NCBI GenBank assembly: GCA_963975935.1 | Contig: CAXBIQ010000003.1 | Location: 186,001-250,000, forward strand | DNA from: Planktosalinus sp963975935 | GTDB taxonomy: Bacteria; Bacteroidota; Bacteroidia; Flavobacteriales; Flavobacteriaceae | Direction of reading: 5' to 3' | Length of the DNA stretch: 64,000 bases | In this document: positions 50,342 to 57,679 of the stretch, piece by piece | Layout: each line of letters begins with the position of its first letter | How positions within the stretch are numbered: position 1 is the first letter of the stretch | Position numbers and translations under genes: made by a program | Notes under the pieces: generated by a model | The model's input: only the letters and a program-made list of their open reading frames with translations | Databases searched by the model: none | Told to the model about the DNA's origin: nothing

Positions 50342-53300
50342 TTATGTTTTTGGTAACTGAATAGTGAATGTAGCACCTTCATTTGCAACACTCTTCACGC
50401 TCAAGTCTCCACCGTGGGCTTTCACAATATCATAAGATAAGGATAATCCCAATCCGGTGCCTTTACCTGTGGGTTTGGTGGTAAAGAAGGGTTGAAATAT
50501 TTTGTCTTTAATGTGTTCCGGAATACCCTTGCCGTTGTCTTCCACGGAAATATACAACTTGTTATTTAATTTTTTGGTGCTTACTGAAACTGTGGGTTCA
50601 TAATTATCGGGTTGTTGAATCTTTTTTTCGCTTACAGCATAGAAGCCGTTAGTAATGAGATTAAGAATAACCCTCCCGATATCTTGCGGAACAATTTCTA
50701 TTTTTTCCAGGGATTCATCAAAATGGGTGTTTAAGATTGCGTTGAACGATTTGTCTTTGGCTCTTAGACCGTGGTAGGCGAGACGAAGATATTCATCACA
50801 TAGTGCATTAATATCAGTGGATACCTTTATTCCACTACTGCTGCGGCTATGTTGCAGCATTCCTTTTACAATGCCATCGGCACGCTTGCCGTGGTGGTTG
50901 ATTTTTTCGAGATTCTCAATCACATCTTTCAGGAGGGCTTTCACTTCTTCCATATCGCCATTTTGAAGTTCTTCAAGCATTTCATCAATGAGCTCCTTAC
51001 TGACTTCAGAGAAATTATTGACAAAATTCAACGGATTTTGAATTTCGTGGGCAATGCCTGCCGTAAGCTCACCCAGTGACGCCATTTTTTCTGATTGGAT
51101 GAGTTGCGATTGGGTAGCTTGAAGGTCGGAAAGTGTTACCTCTAATCTTTGTTTTTCGGCAAGGAGTGCAGCGGCTTGCGTTTCAGATTGGGCAAGATCG
51201 GTATATCGCTGATAGGCAAATGTAAACACATTGCGAAAACGACTCAGGATTGATTTTTGATGTTCGGGCAACACGCCAAAATTTGAAATTCCAATGGCAC
51301 CTTTACCGAAAGCATACAGGATATAAGAGACACTATCAGTATTGAGTAATCGGGGGTCATCTTTTTCTCCATTATTTCGTCGCATATCTATGAGGTCTTG
51401 TAATTGCTGTCCTTCTAAGACCATTTCAGAATACCCATCGGTTGTTGCAATAATATCTTCCAGCTGTTCTTTTAAAGTAGGGTCATCTTTATAGGACATT
51501 TGCGTTACCGTACCGCCCATTTCGTGTGAATAATCAAAATCTGAAAAGGTTAAACCATCGCCATTATCTATATCAATAATTGAGTTGCGGATATTCGTAA
51601 AGCCCAAAGCCAACAACTGTTCATACAACGCCTGGGCAACCTCGAGCATGTCATCAGATTTATTTAAACCAAGCGCAACGGAACGTACTTTTTCCAGTGA
51701 AGCTTCAATTTTTGCTTCCATGGCTTGTGCTTCGGCGTTTGCCATATCGGTATATCTTTTATAGGCGAATGTAAATACATTTCGAAAGCGTTTTAAAACC
51801 TTTTTTTGAGTATCGCTTAAAATTCCAAAATTGGAAATCCCAATGGCACCGTTTCCAAAGGAATAGAGGTTATAGGTTAGATGATCGGTTTTGTGTAATC
51901 GTGGATCATCTTTTTCGCCATTTCTTATTCGTGTCTCAATGAGTTCTTCTAACTGTTTTCCTTTCAGTTCAATTTCAAAAAAGGCGTCATTACTGGATTG
52001 CACCTTTTTGATTTGTTGTTCAATAACAGGATCGCCATAGTATGAAAACTCTGTAACAGCGCTTGACATATCGTGGGAATAGTCATAATCTAAAAATGTC
52101 TCTGTAGCGTCGTTGTGTATGTCTATTATCGCATTACGCATCTCTGTAAAGCCAAGCTCCAGTAATTGCTCGTATAGAACTTGAGCAATTTCCAGCATAT
52201 CATCAGAATTTTTAAGGGAGAGTGCTACTGATCTCACTTTTTCAAGTGCCGCTTCAATTTTTGATTCCTGTGCTTGCGCTTCTGCATTCTTAAGATCTAA
52301 AAAGCGTGTATAGGCTTGTTCAAAGACTTTTGCAAATCGCGGAAGAATTTCAAGCGATTCAAAGGGTTGCAAGGCAGATACCAATATATACCCATTTTTG
52401 AAAGACGCACCATAATCAATTTCCCAGGCTGGCGCTTCGGGCATTGGTGTGTTGTTCGACTCTAAATCTTTTAAAACTTTTTGTGCTGATGGTAAGTTGA
52501 AAATAGCATCAAAATGTTCCTTTATAAAATGCTCCGGAATTTCTACTGAAAACAGCTCTGTTCCTTTTTTCCATTCATCATATCGGTACTGATGAATATA
52601 ATCCAGGTCCACAGGGACTATAAAAGGCGTCATCATGCCAGCACCCGGAATACTGTGCCATTGTTCAACATGGCCCTCGTGTTTATCGCAAAAAACAATT
52701 CCCGTAGCAAATAAATCGCCATCAAAACGCCTTAATTGGGTGAACATTTCAGTGGTAACAGCACTAAAATCGGTGCTAGATTGCATCCCCATGGATTGGG
52801 ATCTCACGCGCTCCAATGCCGCTTCTATTTGTGCTTCTTTGGCTTGTGCTTCTGCTTTTTGGAGATCGAGGAAGCGAGTGTAGGCTTGTTCGAAAACTTT
52901 TCCAAAGCGCATTAAAATAGCATTTTCCTCTTCAGAAAATGGAATGCCGTTAAAGTTTTCTATATATAATCCGACAGTATCTAATAGTACCGTTGAGATG
53001 GCCAAGCCTTCAAAGCCAAAATGGGTGGTTTTGGTTTCTTCAGGTAAATCCGGGATAAACTGAAACAGGTCTTTATAAAATTTATTTTTTTCTTCAAAAC
53101 CTAATTGATTGGTAAAGAAATTTTGTCCTGTTTTCTTGGCTTCCATAAAGTTATTCCAATGTGCACAGTCAAAATAGGGCAATACAATCTTTGGAAATAC
53201 AGCATTATGGTCGGCCAGCCAAATATGCATGTCTTCATTTTCTTTATAATCTAATATAAAACCGGCATGGTCAATAGCGACCTGCAAATGCACGAATTGG

Positions 53301-53890
53301 TCATAAACGACCTGGATAACTTCCTTGAGCTCATCACTTTTATGCATAGCCATACTTCGGCTTCTTACACGTTCTATTGCTGCTTCAATTTCCAGTTCCC
53401 GCGTGCGTTCTTTGATTTTTTCTTCAAGCTCCAGATTCTTTCTTCGGAGACCCTCCATTGGCAAAGACTCTTCTTCAGACACATTTGAGTCCGGAGTGGA
53501 ACCGTGAAAATGGGTGACCAGCCATTTTTCCTCAATTTTTTCCAGAATTGTTGAAAGTCGAGCCTTATAGCGGTAATCATTTTTCCGATCGTGCATTTGA
53601 AATTCTTCAACAATCAAATAGGACGCTCCATCTTGAAGGGATTTGCTTAAAATAGGATTCCGGGTAATTTCAACAGGATGGTTTTTCAATTGTTCCGACT
53701 GGGTTTCGGCCATTTTTAATAAATCATGGATGCTCAAAAAGAACTCATGGGCAGCTGTGCCATATCCTATGAAGGACTTATTTACAATTTTTTTGAGGTC
53801 TTCTAAAGGTTTACCGTAAAAGAAGATTTCAATCATTCTCTCATAAACTGATTGTGCCTCAGTAATTTTATGTTTTTTTTCCATTTTCAT
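50342..53890 (-). CDS. large soluble histidine kinase with four repeated sensor modules
   Basis: 1182-aa kinase without membrane helices. Residues ~10-130: a domain possibly of NTF2/SnoaL fold; ~145-170: coiled coil. Four modules follow (~168-346, 354-540, 545-717, 728-900), each opening with a helix of the type EAALERVRSxSMxM and closing with F(A/E)QAYxRFxDL or FTFAYxRYTD before the next EAQA linker; modules 3 and 4 are near duplicates, with GEKDDPRL and GAIGISNFG in both. HisKA: LTAGIAHEIQNP with His948; HATPase: LNLITNGFYAV, VEDNGKGIP, GKGTGLGLS. Expected to sense cytosolic signals and feed the receivers downstream. An alternative ATG lies two codons in. Confidence 0.9.
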   Translation of the reverse strand: MKMEKKHKITEAQSVYERMIEIFFYGKPLEDLKKIVNKSFIGYGTAAHEFFLSIHDLLKMAETQSEQLKNHPVEITRNPILSKSLQDGASYLIVEEFQMHDRKNDYRYKARLSTILEKIEEKWLVTHFHGSTPDSNVSEEESLPMEGLRRKNLELEEKIKERTRELEIEAAIERVRSRSMAMHKSDELKEVIQVVYDQFVHLQVAIDHAGFILDYKENEDMHIWLADHNAVFPKIVLPYFDCAHWNNFMEAKKTGQNFFTNQLGFEEKNKFYKDLFQFIPDLPEETKTTHFGFEGLAISTVLLDTVGLYIENFNGIPFSEEENAILMRFGKVFEQAYTRFLDLQKAEAQAKEAQIEAALERVRSQSMGMQSSTDFSAVTTEMFTQLRRFDGDLFATGIVFCDKHEGHVEQWHSIPGAGMMTPFIVPVDLDYIHQYRYDEWKKGTELFSVEIPEHFIKEHFDAIFNLPSAQKVLKDLESNNTPMPEAPAWEIDYGASFKNGYILVSALQPFESLEILPRFAKVFEQAYTRFLDLKNAEAQAQESKIEAALEKVRSVALSLKNSDDMLEIAQVLYEQLLELGFTEMRNAIIDIHNDATETFLDYDYSHDMSSAVTEFSYYGDPVIEQQIKKVQSSNDAFFEIELKGKQLEELIETRIRNGEKDDPRLHKTDHLTYNLYSFGNGAIGISNFGILSDTQKKVLKRFRNVFTFAYKRYTDMANAEAQAMEAKIEASLEKVRSVALGLNKSDDMLEVAQALYEQLLALGFTNIRNSIIDIDNGDGLTFSDFDYSHEMGGTVTQMSYKDDPTLKEQLEDIIATTDGYSEMVLEGQQLQDLIDMRRNNGEKDDPRLLNTDSVSYILYAFGKGAIGISNFGVLPEHQKSILSRFRNVFTFAYQRYTDLAQSETQAAALLAEKQRLEVTLSDLQATQSQLIQSEKMASLGELTAGIAHEIQNPLNFVNNFSEVSKELIDEMLEELQNGDMEEVKALLKDVIENLEKINHHGKRADGIVKGMLQHSRSSSGIKVSTDINALCDEYLRLAYHGLRAKDKSFNAILNTHFDESLEKIEIVPQDIGRVILNLITNGFYAVSEKKIQQPDNYEPTVSVSTKKLNNKLYISVEDNGKGIPEHIKDKIFQPFFTTKPTGKGTGLGLSLSYDIVKAHGGDLSVKSVANEGATFTIQLPKT

Positions 53891-53988
53891 TTTGTTGGAA
53901 TTTCAATGGTGAACCTGGTGCCTGACTTTGTGCCTGGCAGTCCTTCATTGAGAATATTTTTGAGGATGTTTCTAAAGAATTTAATCAT
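53887..53988 (-). pseudogene. DUF6090 start fused to a histidine-kinase tail (33 codons)
   Basis: An intact short frame MIKFFRNILKNILNEG, the DUF6090 opening, continues as GTKSGTRFTIEIPTK, which is the end of a kinase HATPase domain (compare GATFTIQLPKT of the next gene), and stops 1 bp into the next gene (ATGA overlap with the large kinase). It is a deletion scar between a DUF6090 gene and a lost kinase gene. Transcription through it could still lead into the kinase operon. Confidence 0.75.
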
Positions 53989-54005
53989 TGATTTTACTTT
54001 AATTT

Positions 54006-54629
54006 GTCCCGTTAGGGACTTTATCTCGGTAGCATTTTATGTGTTTAATTTGTTTTTTGTGCCTTTAGGTACAACATATATTATAGCACAGATTTTAAAA
54101 TATAGCGTTCATCAAATTCAATATTGAATTCTTTTAATAATTGTAAATATTCCTCTTTGAATGTTTTTGATTTATGATGAAGCTCCTGGTTTTTGATGTA
54201 ATTGATCACATTGGGCACCTCAGATTTGGAATATGAGAATGCACCAAAACCAGACTGCCACGAAAATTTTCCATTCACAAATCCTTTATTGTTTATCCAT
54301 TTTGATGAATCTTGTTTTACCTGTTTCATCAAATCTGAAAGAGATTGCGTGGGTCGCATCCCAAATAGAATATGAATGTGGTCAGGCATTCCGTTTATCT
54401 GCAATACTTTATGATTGTTGTTTTGGATAATGCCCGTGATGTATTTATACAATTCGTCCTTCCATTCATTTTTGATAAGGCTTTGTCTGTCTTGTACCGC
54501 AAAAACTGTCTGAATATGTATTTGTGTATAGGTGTTTGCCATAAAAGCGTATTTATATGTCGTACCTAAAGGCACGAGGGTTTGATGTTGTATGTTTTCT
54601 ATCTACCAATAGGTTGTCCCTAACGGGAC
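54006..54629 (-). mobile_element. hairpin-ended Y1 transposase element, copy 1
   Basis: 624-bp element. The outer ends are hairpins GTCCC-GTTA-GGGAC (54006-54019) and GTCCC-TAAC-GGGAC (54616-54629); inner hairpins are GTGCC-TTTA-GGTAC (54059-54072) and GTACC-TAAA-GGCAC (54562-54575). One transposase gene lies between. It sits inside a DUF6090 gene, whose first 34 codons remain at 54646-54747. A nearly identical copy is 3.03 kb away (57037-57658). Confidence 0.85.
54081..54542 (-). CDS. IS200/IS605-type (Y1, RAYT-like) transposase, copy 1
   Basis: 153-aa single-strand transposase. The HUH motif is in MPDHIHILFGM, and the catalytic Tyr in NVINYIKNQELHH. Starts ANTYTQIHIQTVFAVQ. ATG 54542 is the family start; the frame continues upstream to 54575 through hairpin sequence. 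The copy at 57112-57573 encodes the same protein as far as I can see. Intact reading frame, so possibly active. Confidence 0.93.
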   Translation of the reverse strand: MANTYTQIHIQTVFAVQDRQSLIKNEWKDELYKYITGIIQNNNHKVLQINGMPDHIHILFGMRPTQSLSDLMKQVKQDSSKWINNKGFVNGKFSWQSGFGAFSYSKSEVPNVINYIKNQELHHKSKTFKEEYLQLLKEFNIEFDERYILKSVL

Positions 54630-54645
54630 ATAAAATGGTTTTGTT

Positions 54646-54747
54646 AATCACGACTAAGAGTATTTCGCTAATGGCGTAAAAGAAATAATTTCGAACCTTT
54701 GACTGCTCGATGAGTTTTTTACGGATAGTTCGAAAGAATTTTATCAT
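54646..54747 (-). pseudogene. DUF6090 gene cut by the transposase element
   Basis: The first 34 codons of a DUF6090 gene (MIKFFRTIRKKLIEQ ... YAISEILLVVI). The next codons of family members would be GILIAL, but here the element sequence follows and reads NKTILCPVRDN. Its ATG overlaps the stop of the preceding DUF6090 gene by 4 bp, so it was the fourth member of the tandem. Confidence 0.85.
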
Positions 54748-55469
54748 TCGGTTTTGTTTAATATGTTATCCAATTCTTCTTGAAGATTGGTTAAATATTC
54801 AATTGAATAATTTAGTAAAGGGACATAATTATTATAGGTTTGTTGATATACAGAAATCACCCGATTTCTATAGACTTTGTTGTTTAAGAAATAATCATGC
54901 AATTCGTAACTGCCCACATCCTGCATAATAGTATTATTAATCCATTCCGGATACCAATCATAATGGTCTCTCATATAATCTGAATGGTCTCTTACTTCGT
55001 TTGAAATTCTATTTTCAATATTTAGCATCGTATTTTCCATAATGTCATAGATATTGATGATTTTGAGTGTTAAACTATCCTTGTTTTGCAATTCTCTTAA
55101 TTGGTTAACACCGGTTTTGTTTAAAATGGTTCTTGAATTATTCCCTAATAATCTTGACAATCCTTGATCTAATAATTCAGGTGTTATTGAGTCGTGAAGC
55201 ACTTTCTTAAAAACAGCTTGCCGTTCATCATTGAACTCTAAATTTTTGATGAGTTGTTTCTTATCATTTTCCATATCAACGTAAATCAAACTGTAGATAT
55301 TTAGAAGCCTATTTTCTTCTTTGCGATTTTCATTCCAATTATTGATCGATAAGGCAATCAAAATCCCAATAACCACAAGTACAATCTCACCAATGGCGTA
55401 TTTAAAATACCTGGTGGTTTTGCCTTCATTGAGAAGGTTTATACGGATGTTTCGGAAGAATTTTATCAT
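54744..55469 (-). CDS. DUF6090 membrane protein A
   Basis: 241-aa protein of the DUF6090 family: the opening IKFFRNIRINLLNEGKTTRYFKYAIGEIVLVVIGILIALSINNWNE is an amphipathic lead plus one transmembrane helix (~25-43). The remaining ~190 residues are predicted helices (IYVDMENDKKQLIKNLEFND ... SIEYLTNLQEELDNIL). The function of the family is unknown. It overlaps both neighbours by 4 bp (ATGA), so the tandem is translationally coupled. Confidence 0.85.
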   Translation of the reverse strand: MIKFFRNIRINLLNEGKTTRYFKYAIGEIVLVVIGILIALSINNWNENRKEENRLLNIYSLIYVDMENDKKQLIKNLEFNDERQAVFKKVLHDSITPELLDQGLSRLLGNNSRTILNKTGVNQLRELQNKDSLTLKIINIYDIMENTMLNIENRISNEVRDHSDYMRDHYDWYPEWINNTIMQDVGSYELHDYFLNNKVYRNRVISVYQQTYNNYVPLLNYSIEYLTNLQEELDNILNKTE

Positions 55470-56248
55470 AACTGTTCTTGTTCAATAGTTTTAAGTGTAG
55501 AATTAATTCTATCTATCAATTCTTCTAACCAAGCTTGTTCTACCATAGATTGCACATAATATTTGTGAAGCAGTTCATAAGTTTGGGGTTCTTTTAAATA
55601 CAAGCTTAATGCTTCATCATCCAAAACAAATTCCGGGTGTGTTATAAGATCTGTATCTGGATAGTATATAGTATGAAGACGCTGTAAAGAGTTTAGCCTA
55701 ATAACTAAATTTGACCAGTCGTCTTGAAATGTCAAAGATGATATTTCTATAAATTTACTGTAATTAGTGATTAAGGTCTCATAATCTGTAAGTGATGTTG
55801 TGATATTTTCGGATAATAAACTAAACCTACCCGAGGATTTTGCACTACTTAATCTAGAGTTATTTAGTGCTGCAGCTGGAAATGTAAATACACTTGTAGT
55901 ATGGGTTTTAAGACTGTCTATGGGTTTATTTGTAGGTGCGCCCGCTGAAAAATTTAGGACTTCAATAAGTTTTTTGTTAAGATATTTTAATCGGTTTGTT
56001 CTTCTAGTAAACTGCATCAAATTTTCATTGAGTTCTTGTTTTAGATTTGTAATTAACGTTGTCTGTTCTTTTTTTAGTTGATGGTTTATATTTAGGTTAT
56101 TAATCCAAAGCGCAATCAAAATACCAATCACCACAAGCACAATTTCGCCAACGGCGTAAAGCAGATACCTGCCTGCCGGCGAGGCAGGTTTTCGAACATT
56201 GTCTTCTTCAATGAGTTTTTTGCGGATTTTTCTGAAGAATTTTATCAT
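55466..56248 (-). CDS. DUF6090 membrane protein B, with an in-frame repeat insertion
   Basis: 260-aa DUF6090 paralogue: FFRKIRKKLIEEDNVR, then KPASPAG (residues 20-26), then RYLLYAVGEIVLVVIGILIALWINNLN. KPASPAG is absent from the paralogues and is encoded by the palindrome at 56167-56189. One membrane helix (~33-49) and a helical C-terminal domain, less similar to A and C. It starts 12 bp after gene C ends and overlaps A by 4 bp. Confidence 0.83.
   Translation of the reverse strand: MIKFFRKIRKKLIEEDNVRKPASPAGRYLLYAVGEIVLVVIGILIALWINNLNINHQLKKEQTTLITNLKQELNENLMQFTRRTNRLKYLNKKLIEVLNFSAGAPTNKPIDSLKTHTTSVFTFPAAALNNSRLSSAKSSGRFSLLSENITTSLTDYETLITNYSKFIEISSLTFQDDWSNLVIRLNSLQRLHTIYYPDTDLITHPEFVLDDEALSLYLKEPQTYELLHKYYVQSMVEQAWLEELIDRINSTLKTIEQEQL
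56167..56189. repeat. GC-rich palindrome inside DUF6090 gene B
   Basis: ACCTGCC and GGCAGGT form a 7-bp stem around TGCCGGCGA, which itself holds GCCGGC. It is the most GC-rich point of its region and keeps the reading frame, adding about seven residues. It is similar in style to the palindromes near the tRNA genes (TCCGCC-GGCGGA and ATTCCCGC-GCGGGAAT). Confidence 0.75.
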
Positions 56249-56260
56249 TGGATAGTTATT

Positions 56261-57019
56261 TTAATTTTGTTCTTTATTGATGTCATCAATGATATCTTTC
56301 GCAAGTTTTATGGTGTTTGAATAGAAATCTAAAATTAATGTCGATTGATATCTTCTATTCATTATCATTACCTCTAATTGCTTGTTACTTATTACACTTT
56401 GTAAATCAATATTCTCCAGTGTTCTTGGGTCGTCTTTATAAAATTCAGCTTGTCGATGCCACGGATTTTTTTTGTTCCATATCCAATAATAGTGTTCTTT
56501 TACGTAAGGTTCATACATTGTTTTGATTTCAGTATTGGCATTCAATTCTCTACTTTTTAACTGTTCGAGATATCTGTAATAATTCAATATTTTGTTTTGA
56601 AGGTTTTCATCAATAAATGCCATACTATTAGAATTTAGCAGTGCATTTAATCCGCTTTCATTAACTTCTATGTTTCGCTCAAACATCAGATAAATGAGAT
56701 ACATTTGAATATTATTATCAACAGGTTTTAGCGTTTTAAATTGGTTTAAAAAGTCGTTTGCGTAATCTATTGTAGTTTGTGTTTCCGATAACAACATTTC
56801 AGCCTGTAGAATATCATCTTGCAGATTAAGCTTTATTGTTTTTAAATGTTTCTCCGCTTGAGAAATACTGTTTTCTCGCTCATTCCAATTATTAATTTGT
56901 AGCGCGATTAAAATACCAATCACCACCAGGATTATTTCGCCAATGGCATATTTAAAATATCTGGTAGTTTTTCCTTCATTGAGAAGGTTTTTGCGGATGT
57001 TGCGGAAGAATTTAATCAT
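56261..57019 (-). CDS. DUF6090 membrane protein C
   Basis: 252-aa DUF6090 paralogue with the conserved opening IKFFRNIRKNLLNEGKTTRYFKYAIGEIILVVIGILIALQINNWNE, one membrane helix (~26-43) and a helical domain (AEKHLKTIKLNLQDDILQAEMLL ... YQSTLILDFYSNTIKLAKDII). First gene of the tandem. The second transposase element lies directly upstream (its hairpin ends 18 bp before this ATG), so its native promoter has probably been displaced. Confidence 0.85.
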   Translation of the reverse strand: MIKFFRNIRKNLLNEGKTTRYFKYAIGEIILVVIGILIALQINNWNERENSISQAEKHLKTIKLNLQDDILQAEMLLSETQTTIDYANDFLNQFKTLKPVDNNIQMYLIYLMFERNIEVNESGLNALLNSNSMAFIDENLQNKILNYYRYLEQLKSRELNANTEIKTMYEPYVKEHYYWIWNKKNPWHRQAEFYKDDPRTLENIDLQSVISNKQLEVMIMNRRYQSTLILDFYSNTIKLAKDIIDDINKEQN

Positions 57020-57036
57020 TGATTTTACTTTAATTT

Positions 57037-57658
57037 GTCCCGTTAGGGACTTTATCTCGGTAGCATTTTATGTGTTTAATTTGTTTTTTGTGCCTTTAGG
57101 TACAACATATATTATAGCACAGATTTTAAAATATAGCGTTCATCAAATTCAATATTGAATTCTTTTAATAATTGTAAATATTCCTCTTTGAATGTTTTTG
57201 ATTTATGATGAAGCTCCTGGTTTTTGATGTAATTGATCACATTGGGCACCTCAGATTTGGAATATGAGAATGCACCAAAACCAGACTGCCACGAAAATTT
57301 TCCATTCACAAATCCTTTATTGTTTATCCATTTTGATGAATCTTGTTTTACCTGTTTCATCAAATCTGAAAGAGATTGCGTGGGTCGCATCCCAAATAGA
57401 ATATGAATGTGGTCAGGCATTCCGTTTATCTGCAATACTTTATGATTGTTGTTTTGGATAATGCCCGTGATGTATTTATACAATTCGTCCTTCCATTCAT
57501 TTTTGATAAGGCTTTGTCTGTCTTGTACCGCAAAAACTGTCTGAATATGTATTTGTGTATAGGTGTTTGCCATAATAACGTATTTATATGTCGTACCTAA
57601 AGGCACGAGGGTTTGATTTTGTTTTTTCTTTCTACCAAGATAAAGTCCCTAACGGGAC
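57037..57658 (-). mobile_element. hairpin-ended Y1 transposase element, copy 2
   Basis: 622-bp element with the same structure as copy 1: outer hairpins GTCCC-GTTA-GGGAC (57037-57050) and GTCCC-TAAC-GGGAC (57645-57658), with inner GTGCC/GGTAC hairpins. Identity with copy 1 continues past the left hairpin to the DUF6090 ATG and past the right one to GTTTTGTTAATCA. The short stretch between the right inner and outer hairpins differs between the copies. Confidence 0.85.
57112..57573 (-). CDS. IS200/IS605-type (Y1, RAYT-like) transposase, copy 2
   Basis: 153-aa protein with the same sequence as the copy at 54081-54542 from ANTYTQIH onward (HUH in DHIHIL, Tyr in VINYIKN). The nucleotide sequences differ just upstream of the ATG (AATAACG here against AAAAGCG). 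ATG 57573 is the family start. The two copies flank the DUF6090 genes in the same direction. Confidence 0.93.
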   Translation of the reverse strand: MANTYTQIHIQTVFAVQDRQSLIKNEWKDELYKYITGIIQNNNHKVLQINGMPDHIHILFGMRPTQSLSDLMKQVKQDSSKWINNKGFVNGKFSWQSGFGAFSYSKSEVPNVINYIKNQELHHKSKTFKEEYLQLLKEFNIEFDERYILKSVL

Positions 57659-57679
57659 ATAAAATGGTTTTGTTAATCA

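Noticed and set aside
53852..54127. Plus-strand open frame of 91 aa, with a second one at 56943-57158 sharing its C-terminal half
   Set aside because: Both read through the left flank of the two transposase elements; the shared sequence is the duplicated element DNA, antisense to real genes, not a conserved protein.
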